NCBI GenBank assembly: GCA_021813745.1
Contig: JAKAJO010000051.1
Location: 1 to 64,000, forward strand
DNA length: 64,000 nt
Origin: Acidobacteriota bacterium
GTDB lineage: Bacteria > Acidobacteriota > Terriglobia > Terriglobales > Acidobacteriaceae
Direction: 5' to 3'
In this document: in pieces, positions 54,920 to 63,883 of the stretch
Numbering within the stretch: position 1 is the first letter of the stretch
Layout of the letters: each line of letters opens with the position of its first letter
Position numbers and translations under genes: made by a program
The notes under the pieces: model-generated
Databases searched by the model: none
Told to the model about the DNA's origin: nothing
What the model saw: only the letters and a program-made list of their open reading frames with translations

Positions 54920-56173
54920 ATGCAGATGAACCCACTTCTTCTTACGCGGTCGCTGGCAGGGGCAGCACTGATGTTGGCCCTGACGGCGGGCGCGCAGGCG
55001 CCTGCTCCAGCCACAACGGCGCAAGCCTCCCCATCAACCGCGCCTGCTCAGGCAGCTGCGCCGGCACCCGCAGCCGCGCCGGCACCATTGACAACGCCGG
55101 CCGTCACGGGCCCGATCTCCTGGCTGCCGCCGGCGATGTTCGATGCTGGTCCGTTGGGCAAGGTCGCCGCCAACGGCATTGTGACGGGCTTTGGCCGCTG
55201 GCAGGACAACCCGGTCACGGGTGACAGCACGGGGCAGGCTGCCTTGAGCAATGGACAAATCTTTCTGCAAAAGGCCGACGGGCAGGTGCAGTATTTCATT
55301 CAGGCCGGCGCCTACACGCTTCCTGCGCTGGGTACGCCGTTCCTTCCCGCAGACAAAACGGTGAGCGACTTCTACGGACCTGTTCCGGTCGCCTTCCTGA
55401 AACTGCAGGCGGGAAAGACGACGCAATTCCTGATCGGCGCACTGCCGACGCTGATGGGAGCCGAGTCGACGTTTACGTTCCAAAACATGAACATTGAACG
55501 CGGCCTGTTGTGGAATCAGGAGAATGCTGTTAACCGCGGCATTCAGGTCAATCAGACGCTGGGCAAGTACTTTACCGCATCGTTGAGCTGGAACGATGGT
55601 TACTATTCCAACCGCTACTCGTGGCTAAGCGGCTCGCTGACCTTCACCAAGGGACCGCACACGCTCATCTTCGCGGGCATGGGGAATGCGGGCCAGACCG
55701 TCTATCAAACTGCGGCGACGCCAGTACAGAACAACAGCTCGATGTACGCATTAATCTATACGTTCACCAAGGGCGCATGGATCATTCAGCCGTACTACCA
55801 GTACAGCAAGGTTCCTACGAATCCTGTGGTGGGTGTTACAGACGGCGCTTCGACCAATGGGGGTGCGCTCCTGGTGAGCCGTACATTCAAGCATGGGTTT
55901 TCGCTACCGGGACGCGTAGAGTACATCACGAGTTCGGGGAGCAATGCGGCGGGATCCGTCAACCTGATCTACGGGCCAGGGAGCGCGGCAACCAGCTTCA
56001 CTCTCACGCCCACGTTCCAGAAGGCAGGTTTCTTCGTACGCAGCGATCTCTCCTGGGTACATGCAAGCAGCTACACGGCGGGCGATGTATTCGGGAAGAC
56101 TGGATCGAATCCGAACCAGGCCAGAGCCGTGGCTGAGATCGGCTTCATCTTCGGCAACAACATCGAGAAGTAA
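54920..56173 (+). CDS. Outer-membrane beta-barrel (porin-like) protein
   Basis: A 417-residue protein with a signal peptide (about 1-27), an Ala/Pro/Thr-rich linker (about 28-62) and then a beta-barrel of alternating hydrophobic strands (for example YFTASLSWNDGYYSNRYSWL and ALIYTFTKGAWIIQPYYQYS), ending in the FIFGNN strand. It resembles the BBP2/DUF1597-type porins. GGAGGAAG precedes the ATG at 54920. It is followed by a strong hairpin, and a permease gene in the same direction. A substrate link to that permease is possible but unproven. Confidence 0.8.
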   Translation: MQMNPLLLTRSLAGAALMLALTAGAQAPAPATTAQASPSTAPAQAAAPAPAAAPAPLTTPAVTGPISWLPPAMFDAGPLGKVAANGIVTGFGRWQDNPVTGDSTGQAALSNGQIFLQKADGQVQYFIQAGAYTLPALGTPFLPADKTVSDFYGPVPVAFLKLQAGKTTQFLIGALPTLMGAESTFTFQNMNIERGLLWNQENAVNRGIQVNQTLGKYFTASLSWNDGYYSNRYSWLSGSLTFTKGPHTLIFAGMGNAGQTVYQTAATPVQNNSSMYALIYTFTKGAWIIQPYYQYSKVPTNPVVGVTDGASTNGGALLVSRTFKHGFSLPGRVEYITSSGSNAAGSVNLIYGPGSAATSFTLTPTFQKAGFFVRSDLSWVHASSYTAGDVFGKTGSNPNQARAVAEIGFIFGNNIEK

Positions 56174-56189
56174 TTCCAGGAGAGCCAGT

Positions 56190-56227
56190 CTCCCGTCCCT
56201 GCAACTGATCGGCTGCAGGGACGGGAG
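56190..56227 (+). terminator. Hairpin after the porin gene
   Basis: Exact 14-base arms CTCCCGTCCCTGCA and its complement enclose a 10-base loop, 17 bases after the porin stop. No T-run follows. Confidence 0.55.
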
Positions 56228-56439
56228 GAGTATTCCCAATCGAAGGCGAGTTGACGAGGGGAGCGCAAAACATCTGCGTGATCTTCATTGCATCTTTATC
56301 CTTCCATTCCTAGCATTCGAAGCATTCCAAGCCTCACCTGCTTCGACCCTGCTGAGGGTGGCGATTGGACAAGCCCACTACGATTCCGCAGCTCATGCTC
56401 GGGACGCAACGTAAGGATTTCAATTCCAGGAGAATCCAC

Positions 56440-58218
56440 ATGGCAGACCAGAAAGCACCTCAGATGCAGGCCACACTCGGGCTTACCGGGTTGACCAGCA
56501 ATGCGATGGCGCTCATTGCACCGGGCGCCTTCCTGTGGCTGACCTTCTTCATTCAGGCGACTACGGGCACACCGACCACAGCACCTGACATGTGGTGGGG
56601 CATTCTCTTTGCCTTGCTGCTGTGCCTGGCGACGGCGGTGTCGTATGCGGAGATTTCAAAGCTCTATCCCGGCACCGGATCGAGCTACTACTACGCGGAG
56701 CAGGCGCTGCTGTCAAAAGACAAGGCCTTCAAGTATGCGCGTGTTGCGAAGTTCATCGTGGGCTGGGGCTCGCACCTCTACTACTGGGTGTATCCGGGCG
56801 TGATGGTGGCGACGACGGGCATCTTTGTGGGATATGTGGTCGGCTTCCTGTATCCGAATTTCATCAGCGGTTCCAATCCTGGGCCTGTCTTCATGGCGCT
56901 GGTGGCGATTGTGTTTTCCTTCTTTGTGGCATGGATCGCGCAGAAGGGCGCAGGCGCATCAACGGCGGTCAACATTGCGATCAACATTGTGCAGATCTCC
57001 GCGCTGCTGGTCTTCAGCGTTCTGGCTCTTGGTTACCGCGTGAACCATCCGGCTGGATCTCCGGCGTTCCAGTACGATGCGCAGACGCTCTCCACTTACA
57101 CCTATCAATTCGCGACGAACCCGAAGGACAGCTCGGTGATGCGCGATGCAAGCGGGACACCGCTGCCTCTGCTGGACAAGGCCGGCAAGCCGGTTCCCTA
57201 CACGGTTTCGTATCCCGAATTCGACGCAAGCGGCAACTTTCTGACGCATCCCAAGGCATCGTCGATTGTGACCCCGCACAAATTCAGCTGGATTTTCATC
57301 CAGGCGACGGTGGCGATTCTGATCCTGGTGGGCTTTGAATCGGTGACGTCCATGGGGGGCGAGGCGAAGAATCCGACCAAACACATTCCAATTGCCGTGA
57401 TTTCTTCGCTGCTCATTCAAGGGTTGATCTGTTACCTGATTGAGTATTTCGCTGCGAACTATTTCCTGAACTCGGGATATACGATGCAGAGTGCGGCTGG
57501 GTCAGCGGCACCGGTTGGCGACATGATGATCATTGTCGGCGACGCACTCCTTGGCCAGGGGCATGGCAAGTACTTCATGCTGGCCGAGGCGGTGACGGTG
57601 TTTCTGGCGCTGATTGGGACGACACTGAGCTGCATGAATACCGGAGCTCGCGTGACATACGCGATGGGTAAAGACGATGAGGCGCCGGAGCACTTCGGCT
57701 TGCTTCATGCTGAGTCGCTGACCCCGCGGCGCGCCATCTGGACGCTAGCCGTGATCTCGGCGTTCCTGGGTACGCTTGCTGTGTCCCTGGTGTTTGCCGA
57801 TGGCAGCGCGCCCACCGATGCGACAATCGCTGCTCTGCCACATGGGCTCTTCTCCAGTTTCGGCTACTCGACGCATGACAAGCTGGCGGCACTTCCGAAT
57901 TCGCTGCTGACAATTACGCTGACGTCGAACTTCGGCACCTTTATCCTGTATGCGCTGAGCTGCTTCCTGTGCATGGTGGCATTTAACAAGCGCCCGGACT
58001 TCAGCTTTATGCGTCACCTTTTGATTCCGACTTTCGGGCTCATCGCCAATCTGGTTTGCATGGCGTTCTACCTGATTGGTCCTTTCATGGGTTACGGTAC
58101 ATCGAAGGAGCCGCTGCTGGCCCTGGGCATCAGCGCTATCTGGGGCATCTATGGAGCAATCTACTTCCTGCGAACGTCGAAGGTGAAAGGAAAGGCAGTT
58201 CTTCTGGAATCGCGCTAA
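56440..58218 (+). CDS. APC-superfamily amino acid permease
   Basis: A 592-residue transporter with about 12-14 membrane helices. It shows the APC opening (LTSNAMALIAPGAFLWLTFF), AEISKLYPGTGSSYYYAEQ and the helix-6-like ATVAILILVGFESVTSMGGEAKNPTKHIP. A hydrophilic loop of about 90 residues lies between helices near residues 205-290. The substrate is unknown, likely an amino acid or polyamine. The frame is open to 56365, but the ATG at 56440 has AGGAGAA before it. It follows the porin by 266 bases. Confidence 0.88.
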   Translation: MADQKAPQMQATLGLTGLTSNAMALIAPGAFLWLTFFIQATTGTPTTAPDMWWGILFALLLCLATAVSYAEISKLYPGTGSSYYYAEQALLSKDKAFKYARVAKFIVGWGSHLYYWVYPGVMVATTGIFVGYVVGFLYPNFISGSNPGPVFMALVAIVFSFFVAWIAQKGAGASTAVNIAINIVQISALLVFSVLALGYRVNHPAGSPAFQYDAQTLSTYTYQFATNPKDSSVMRDASGTPLPLLDKAGKPVPYTVSYPEFDASGNFLTHPKASSIVTPHKFSWIFIQATVAILILVGFESVTSMGGEAKNPTKHIPIAVISSLLIQGLICYLIEYFAANYFLNSGYTMQSAAGSAAPVGDMMIIVGDALLGQGHGKYFMLAEAVTVFLALIGTTLSCMNTGARVTYAMGKDDEAPEHFGLLHAESLTPRRAIWTLAVISAFLGTLAVSLVFADGSAPTDATIAALPHGLFSSFGYSTHDKLAALPNSLLTITLTSNFGTFILYALSCFLCMVAFNKRPDFSFMRHLLIPTFGLIANLVCMAFYLIGPFMGYGTSKEPLLALGISAIWGIYGAIYFLRTSKVKGKAVLLESR

Positions 58219-58384
58219 ACAGCACGATCCCGTGAACCAGCTGCAGGCGGGTGCCGTCCCACAGAAGCCTTCCCGAGCAACCGGGTGAAGGGCGGGCTGT
58301 GACGGCATCCGCATCTTCCTTTCGATTGAAAGCAAAGCGCGGCGCGTTGCAGCGCTGCGAAGCAACGATCAGGAAACGGGTCCC

Positions 58385-59188
58385 ATGCTCGATGTGGTGT
58401 TTGGCCAGGTGAGCGATCCTGGAAAAGTCCGAACGAACAACGAAGATGCGATGGGATCGTTTATTCCCTCGTCCCGGAGCCAGGCGCGGTCGCATGGCTT
58501 TCTGTTTGTCGTGGCCGACGGCGTGGGGGGCATGGATCTGGGCGAAGTGGCATCGTCCACCGCCGTCTCGGTGGCGTTGGAAGAGTTCTCTAAGGCGCAG
58601 GCAGGCTCGATGCTGATCAGCCTGTTGCCGCGGATTCTGCAATCGGCCAACGCGGCCGTTCATGATCGCACGCTGGCCCAGCAGTTCCGGGGCAAGAAGA
58701 TGGCAACGACGATGGTAGCCTGCGCGCTCCGGCACGATCAGGCGATTGTGTCGCATGTGGGCGACTCACGCTGCTACCTGGTGCGGAACGGGCAGGCGCG
58801 GCAGATTACGCAGGACCATACGCTGGTAAACGAACAACGGAAATTGGGATTGATCTCCGCGTCCGAGATCGCGGAATCGGACTCGCGGCATGTGCTCATC
58901 CGGTCGCTGGGACCTGAGATGTTTGTTTCGCCGGATACGACGGCGTTGACGGTGCAGCCGGGCGACCACCTGATACTTTGCAGCGACGGACTGCATGACG
59001 AACTGCCGCCGGAGGAGATGGCACGGATTGTGTCGCAGGGCAAAGACATTGACGAGATTGCCCATGAACTGGTGGCTCGGGCGGTGGAGATTGACGGACA
59101 AGACAATACAACCGCACAGGTGGTGCGGGTTCGTTCCGTCGAGCAGGTTGGCATGTACCGTGGGCGGCCGTACCGGCTGCCGGCTTGA
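58385..59188 (+). CDS. PP2C-family protein phosphatase
   Basis: A 267-residue Mg/Mn-dependent Ser/Thr phosphatase. The metal-binding aspartates are in RTNNEDAMGSF, VADGVGGMD, SHVGDSRCYL, CSDGLHDEL and GQDNTTAQVV. It is of the soluble bacterial PppA/Stp1 kind and should dephosphorylate the adjacent kinase or its targets. The Ser/Thr kinase gene starts 99 bases downstream in the same direction. Confidence 0.93.
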   Translation: MLDVVFGQVSDPGKVRTNNEDAMGSFIPSSRSQARSHGFLFVVADGVGGMDLGEVASSTAVSVALEEFSKAQAGSMLISLLPRILQSANAAVHDRTLAQQFRGKKMATTMVACALRHDQAIVSHVGDSRCYLVRNGQARQITQDHTLVNEQRKLGLISASEIAESDSRHVLIRSLGPEMFVSPDTTALTVQPGDHLILCSDGLHDELPPEEMARIVSQGKDIDEIAHELVARAVEIDGQDNTTAQVVRVRSVEQVGMYRGRPYRLPA

Positions 59189-59212
59189 GGGGATGGAGTC
59201 TTAAGAAAAGCC

Positions 59213-59254
59213 TTACAAATCCCTTGTAAAATCGGCGCGGATTCCCGGTAGAGT
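59213..59254 (+). promoter_or_regulatory. Candidate promoter with palindrome before the kinase gene
   Basis: An inverted repeat TTACAA-N5-TTGTAA at 59213-59229 overlaps a possible -35 TTGTAA; a -10-like TAGAGT follows after 19 bases. The spacing is long, so this is weak. Confidence 0.25.
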
Positions 59255-59287
59255 GGGAGGAGCGTAACGTTTGGAGTCATCCCATCG

Positions 59288-60262
59288 ATGGGCTTTCTTG
59301 ACAGCATTGAACCTGGCACCATGATTGACTTCTACCGGGTCGAGGCTCCGGTGGCCCGGAGTGGCATGGCATCGATTTTTCGCGCGGTGGATACGCGGGA
59401 CGGCCGGGTTGTGGCGCTGAAGATTCCTCATCCGGACATGGAGGCGGACCCGATTCTGTTCGATCGCTTTCAGCGCGAAGCGGCGATCGGCGAGAAGCTG
59501 CAACACCCGCACGTCATGCGGGTTTTTGGCGGCGAAAAGCGATCGCGCGTGTACATGGTGATGGAGTGGTGTGAGGGGCGGCTTTTGCGGCAGATTCTGA
59601 GTGAAGGACGCATGACTGCCGATCGGGCGATCCGGATCACACACGAGGTGCTGGACGCACTGGAGTACATCCACGAGCAGGGCGTGATTCATCGCGACCT
59701 GAAGCCGGAAAACATTATGGTGGATGCACAGGACAATATCAAGTTGATCGACTTTGGCATTGCGGGCGACGCGGCCGCGCGGCGGCTGACCTATGCGAAC
59801 TTCACCGCGACGCTGGGAACCGCCGACTATATTTCACCGGAGCAAATCAAGGGCAAGCGAGGCGACGGGCGGTCAGATATCTATGCGATGGGGGTGATCC
59901 TGTACGAGATGTTGACAGGAAAGCAGCCGTTTACCGGCTCATCCCCGATGGAGGTGATGAACGACAGGCTGCTGAATTATCCGATGCCGCCCTCGGTGGC
60001 TGAGCCGTCGATTTCGCCTCAACTGCAGGAGGTTCTGTACCGGGCATTGGAACGAGACCCGAAGAATCGTTATGCACGGGCAGCGGATTTTGCACATGAT
60101 CTGGAGCATTTGGACGAGGTGGGAGTCGAGGATCGACCGGAGCTGCATGCATGGAAGAAGCGGAAGTCGCAGCTGCCACGCAATATTCTGTATTATTCTG
60201 CACTTGCGCTCATCCCAGTTGTTATTCTGTTGTTGATGGTTCTGGTGGCCCGTCACAGGTAG
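59288..60262 (+). CDS. Membrane-anchored Ser/Thr protein kinase
   Basis: A 324-residue Hanks-type kinase: catalytic Lys45 (ALKIPH), HRDLKPEN (His135-Asp137 region), DFG at 155-157, and a TLGTADYISPEQ activation segment. The glycine-rich loop is degenerate (ARSGMAS: only one of the usual glycines). One membrane helix near the C-terminus (about 299-322) leaves a three-residue tail, so the kinase domain is cytoplasmic. There is no extracytoplasmic sensor. It is paired with the upstream PP2C phosphatase and is followed by glnA. Confidence 0.93.
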   Translation: MGFLDSIEPGTMIDFYRVEAPVARSGMASIFRAVDTRDGRVVALKIPHPDMEADPILFDRFQREAAIGEKLQHPHVMRVFGGEKRSRVYMVMEWCEGRLLRQILSEGRMTADRAIRITHEVLDALEYIHEQGVIHRDLKPENIMVDAQDNIKLIDFGIAGDAAARRLTYANFTATLGTADYISPEQIKGKRGDGRSDIYAMGVILYEMLTGKQPFTGSSPMEVMNDRLLNYPMPPSVAEPSISPQLQEVLYRALERDPKNRYARAADFAHDLEHLDEVGVEDRPELHAWKKRKSQLPRNILYYSALALIPVVILLLMVLVARHR

Positions 60263-60356
60263 CCAGCACTCTTTGCGATCTTCACGGGTTCTTTATACCG
60301 GGGACCTTAAACTTTTCTGGAATATCCCAATCCCTTTTTCGTTATGAAGGAGATCC

Positions 60357-61787
60357 ATGTCGACTGAGTACCGTAATTTTCTGGCTCTTTCCTATGAAGA
60401 GCTTGAAGAACTGAACCTGCAAGCCAAGGCCGACCGCATGAATCGGGTTTCGGCCGATGAAATCCGCGAAAAGCGGCTCAAGTACCTGGCAGACGAGAAG
60501 CGGATCAAGGCCGTTACGGTGCTGTTCAGTGACCTGGAAGGCCGCCTGCACCTTCTTGACTATGACAAGAAGTTCCTGCTGGGTTCTTACGAGAATCTGA
60601 CGTTTGACGGCTCTTCGATTCGCGGATTTACTGCGCAAAAGGAGAGCGACCTGCGCCTCGGCATCGACTGGAGCGCGTTCTACTGGGTGCCCGCCGATGT
60701 ATTTGGCAATGGCAAGGTGCTGGTTTTCGGCACTGTCATTGACAAGGATGGATCCCTCTATTCGGGCGACATTCGCGGCGTACTGAAGAACTACTCCGAC
60801 ACGCTTTACAAGGAAAAGGGCTACACGCTGAACGCGGCCAACGAGATTGAAGGCTTCCTGTTTGCGGGCCGCGACGCAGAAAAGAAGTACCACGAGACCG
60901 GGAAGTTCGAATTCATTAACACGGGTGGCTACTATCATGTGCTGCCGCTGGATCCGCTTCGTCAGTTCATCGATACGGCTGCGGAAGTGCAGCGCGCAAT
61001 GGGCTTCCAGAATGAAAAGGACCACCCGGAAGTGGCGCCCAGCCAGTTTGAGATCAACTACGGTTACGGCGAAGTGGTGGCTGCGGCAGACCAGATTCAG
61101 CTCTACAAGCTGCTGACCCGGCAGATTGCAAACAACATGGGTTACACGGCAAGTTTCCTGCCGAAGCCTGTGGTGGGCGTAAATGGCAGCGGCATGCACA
61201 CGAACCTGTCAGTCTCCAAGGGCACGACGAACCTGTTCTGGGATGAGGCAGGGCAGGAGAAGCTTTCGAGCTTCGGTTGGGATTTTGTCGATCGGGTGCT
61301 GAGCCACGCGCTGGATATCTGCCTGATCCTGAACCCGAGCGTCAACGCGTACCGCCGCCTGGATCCGCATTTCGAGGCACCGAACCAGATCAAGGCGTCT
61401 GCGACGGATCGAGGCTCGATGGTGCGCGTGCCGATCGGCAACTCGCGCTCGATGCGCGTGGAAGTACGGTCCGTGGCACCCGACGCGAATCCATATTTGA
61501 CGCTCTACGCGCTCTTCAAGACAGGCATCGATGGCAAGGCGGCGAAGATCGATAATCTTCGCCAGGCAGAGCGCTATCTGCCGGACCACATCCAGCAGGC
61601 GATTGATGACTTCAAGGGATCTTCCTGGATTCCGAAGATTCTTGGTGCTGATGTGCAGGGTCGCTTTGCGGACTTGAAGCAGGCGGCGGCTGATCGTTGC
61701 CCACGTGCACTGGGTACCTTCGTGAAGGGCAGCGAGGTGCAATACCATCACGAGGTATACAACCAGTCGCTCTGGAACCTGTTCTAA
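60357..61787 (+). CDS. glnA: Glutamine synthetase
   Basis: A 476-residue enzyme that makes glutamine from glutamate, ammonia and ATP. Key motifs are FDGSSIRGF, NAANEIEGFLF, the GQFEI-like PSQFEINYGYG, VNGSGMHTNLS and the RR-containing PNQIKASATDRGSMVRVP. The overall pattern is like GS type I. A Tyr in the C-terminal half could be the adenylylation target, but the usual site sequence is not obvious. AAGGAG precedes the ATG by six bases, and a strong terminator follows the stop. Confidence 0.94.
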   Translation: MSTEYRNFLALSYEELEELNLQAKADRMNRVSADEIREKRLKYLADEKRIKAVTVLFSDLEGRLHLLDYDKKFLLGSYENLTFDGSSIRGFTAQKESDLRLGIDWSAFYWVPADVFGNGKVLVFGTVIDKDGSLYSGDIRGVLKNYSDTLYKEKGYTLNAANEIEGFLFAGRDAEKKYHETGKFEFINTGGYYHVLPLDPLRQFIDTAAEVQRAMGFQNEKDHPEVAPSQFEINYGYGEVVAAADQIQLYKLLTRQIANNMGYTASFLPKPVVGVNGSGMHTNLSVSKGTTNLFWDEAGQEKLSSFGWDFVDRVLSHALDICLILNPSVNAYRRLDPHFEAPNQIKASATDRGSMVRVPIGNSRSMRVEVRSVAPDANPYLTLYALFKTGIDGKAAKIDNLRQAERYLPDHIQQAIDDFKGSSWIPKILGADVQGRFADLKQAAADRCPRALGTFVKGSEVQYHHEVYNQSLWNLF

Positions 61788-61823
61788 GGAGTCTGGTAAG
61801 ACACAGGGTTGAAGATCGGAAGT

Positions 61824-61858
61824 GAAAGGCGCAGCCCGCGAGGGCTGCGCCTTTCTGC
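61824..61858 (+). terminator. Terminator of glnA
   Basis: Exact 14-base arms GAAAGGCGCAGCCC and its complement enclose GCGA, 36 bases after the glnA stop. Confidence 0.85.
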
Positions 61859-62017
61859 TTATAGGGACAGGCGATGGGAGAGACATCGCGGTGCGGCTTC
61901 ATATCAATACGGAACTTATTGCAAATGGCACCCACGGGTGATATACAGGAGCGGCTGAGAATTGCAGAAAAGCGCGCAGCAAAGCGGTGATGGATAGAAG
62001 TGCGCGCGGAGATGACG

Positions 62018-63517
62018 ATGACGCTTCGCAAGTTGATTTGGAAGGCCCTTCCGGTTGCGGCGGGAGTGGTTGCGCCCTTGTTGCTGCAGGGTCAGGAAAT
62101 GCGGCCTGACCTCACGATTCACTGGGACAAGACGGAGGTCGTTTCGCGATCGACACCGACACTGCAGGTGGTGGTGAATCCGCCGCTGCGGCCGGGCCAA
62201 CCGCTGGGCGAGGCGGCGTACAGAGTGGTCAAAGAGCTGGGCGCGGACTATGTTCGTTATGTCCCGTGGCTTCCCTACCCCAAGCTGGCTGTTGCCGAAC
62301 TGGAGCCTCCGACTCCCCAAAAGACGAGCTGGGATTTTTCGCTCATCGACCCGATGACCAAGGACTTTATGGATGCCACGAGCGGGCATTCGACGGTGAT
62401 GAACTTCAGCACGTCACCGACGTGGCTGTACAAGACGGACAAGCCTGCGACGTATCCGGAAGATGCCAACAAGGTGACGTGGAACTACACACAAGGGACA
62501 GAACTGCGAGACCCAACAGGCAAAGAGCTGGGCGACTATTATGCCCGGCTGGTGAGCTGGTATGTGAAGGGTGGCTTCACGGACGAGAACGGCGTGCGGC
62601 ATGAATCGGGGCATCACTACAGCTTTCCTTACTGGGAGGTGCTGAACGAAGTTGACTTTGAGCACAAGATGACACCGCAGCAATACACGGAGCGCTATGA
62701 CGCGATTGTGAGCGCGATTCATGCGGTTTCGCCGGAGACGAAGTTTGTGGGGATGGCGCTAGCGGCTCCGAGCGATCGCCCTGAGTATTTCGAGTATTTT
62801 CTGAATCACAGGAATCACAGGCCGGGCATACCGCTGGACATGATCTCGTATCACTTCTATGCATCGCCAACCGCTGACCAGAAGCTGGATGACTGGCAAT
62901 ACACCTTCTTCGATCAGGCGAATGGCTTCCTGAATACAGTGCGCTATGTGGAGACGATCCGGAAGCGGCTGTCACCGGAGACGAAAACAGACACGGATGA
63001 GCTGGGGGTGATCCTGCCGACTGACAACACAGCCGCGGACAAGGTGCCGCCACCCAGCGCGTACTGGAATCTGGCGGGGTCCTTATATGCCTATTTGTTC
63101 ATCGAACTTTCAAAGCTGCAGATCGACGTCATCGGAGAGTCGCAGCTGATTGGCTATCCGACGCAGTTCCCCAGTGTAAGCATGATGGATTGGACGAACA
63201 ACAAGCCGAATGCGCGATTCTGGGTCTTGAAGCTCATTAAGGACAGCTTTCGTCCAGGAGACCGGTTGGCTGAAACCAAGGTGGAAGGGAAACATGCAAG
63301 CGAGGTGGCCGCGCAAGGTTTTGTAACACCATCGGGACGCAAGCTGCTGCTGGCCAATAAGCGCAACCGTGGAGTGGATTTAATGCTCCCGGATGCAGGA
63401 CCAGCGACCGCGCAGACCGTGGATGAGCAGACCAGCGATGGGCCGGCGCGCAGCGCGCCTGTAGAAGGCGGGAAAATTCATCTGGATCCATTTGCCGTGA
63501 CGGTGGTGAGCTGGTGA
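62018..63517 (+). CDS. Secreted GH39-type glycoside hydrolase
   Basis: A 499-residue clan GH-A (beta/alpha)8 enzyme with a signal peptide (about 1-26). The acid/base Glu211 is in YWEVLNEVD, and the likely nucleophile Glu328 in DTDELG, both typical of family 39 beta-xylosidase/iduronidase relatives. The C-terminus is beta-rich. The exact sugar bond is unknown. A GTG 18 bases upstream and an ATG 6 bases upstream are alternatives; GGAG lies six bases before the chosen ATG. Its end overlaps the mutarotase by 4 bases, which points to deoxysugar glycan use. Confidence 0.85.
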   Translation: MTLRKLIWKALPVAAGVVAPLLLQGQEMRPDLTIHWDKTEVVSRSTPTLQVVVNPPLRPGQPLGEAAYRVVKELGADYVRYVPWLPYPKLAVAELEPPTPQKTSWDFSLIDPMTKDFMDATSGHSTVMNFSTSPTWLYKTDKPATYPEDANKVTWNYTQGTELRDPTGKELGDYYARLVSWYVKGGFTDENGVRHESGHHYSFPYWEVLNEVDFEHKMTPQQYTERYDAIVSAIHAVSPETKFVGMALAAPSDRPEYFEYFLNHRNHRPGIPLDMISYHFYASPTADQKLDDWQYTFFDQANGFLNTVRYVETIRKRLSPETKTDTDELGVILPTDNTAADKVPPPSAYWNLAGSLYAYLFIELSKLQIDVIGESQLIGYPTQFPSVSMMDWTNNKPNARFWVLKLIKDSFRPGDRLAETKVEGKHASEVAAQGFVTPSGRKLLLANKRNRGVDLMLPDAGPATAQTVDEQTSDGPARSAPVEGGKIHLDPFAVTVVSW

Positions 63518-63861
63518 GCGCACAGGAAGATTCGGGTGGGGCGCTGAAACGTTATGCATTCATGCTGCGGCTGCGGCCGGGTGCGGCGGAAGCCTATGAT
63601 GCGGCGCATCGCGCGGTGTGGCCGGAGATGCTGGCCCTGCTGAAAGGAGCGGGCATCCATGAGTATTCCATCTATCGGCGGGATGAGTTACTGATTCTGA
63701 CTTTGCGTTGTGCTGATTTTGAGGAGACCTGGAGCAGAATCGATCAAGACCCCGTGAATCTGCGCTGGCAACAGGCGATGGCGCCCTACTTTGCCGCGCA
63801 GGAGGGATTGCGCCCCGGGGAGCGATTCCCCATGATGGAAGAGGTTTTCTATCTGCCTTAA
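63514..63861 (+). CDS. rhaM: L-rhamnose mutarotase
   Basis: A 115-residue protein of the RhaM/YiiL family that interconverts alpha- and beta-anomers of L-rhamnose (and related sugars). The catalytic His32 (AYDAAHRAVWPEM), and HEYSIYRRDE and WQQAMAPYF segments are typical. The start GTG lies in the 3' end of the glycosidase gene (GTGA overlap). The isomerase-like gene follows 22 bases later, which forms a deoxysugar-use cluster. Confidence 0.92.
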   Translation: MSAQEDSGGALKRYAFMLRLRPGAAEAYDAAHRAVWPEMLALLKGAGIHEYSIYRRDELLILTLRCADFEETWSRIDQDPVNLRWQQAMAPYFAAQEGLRPGERFPMMEEVFYLP

Positions 63862-63883
63862 GGATGACAAGGAGTCGCCTTCC

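Noticed and set aside
54568..55224. Plus-strand open frame across the porin start
   Set aside because: It overlaps the porin in another frame and has no family features.
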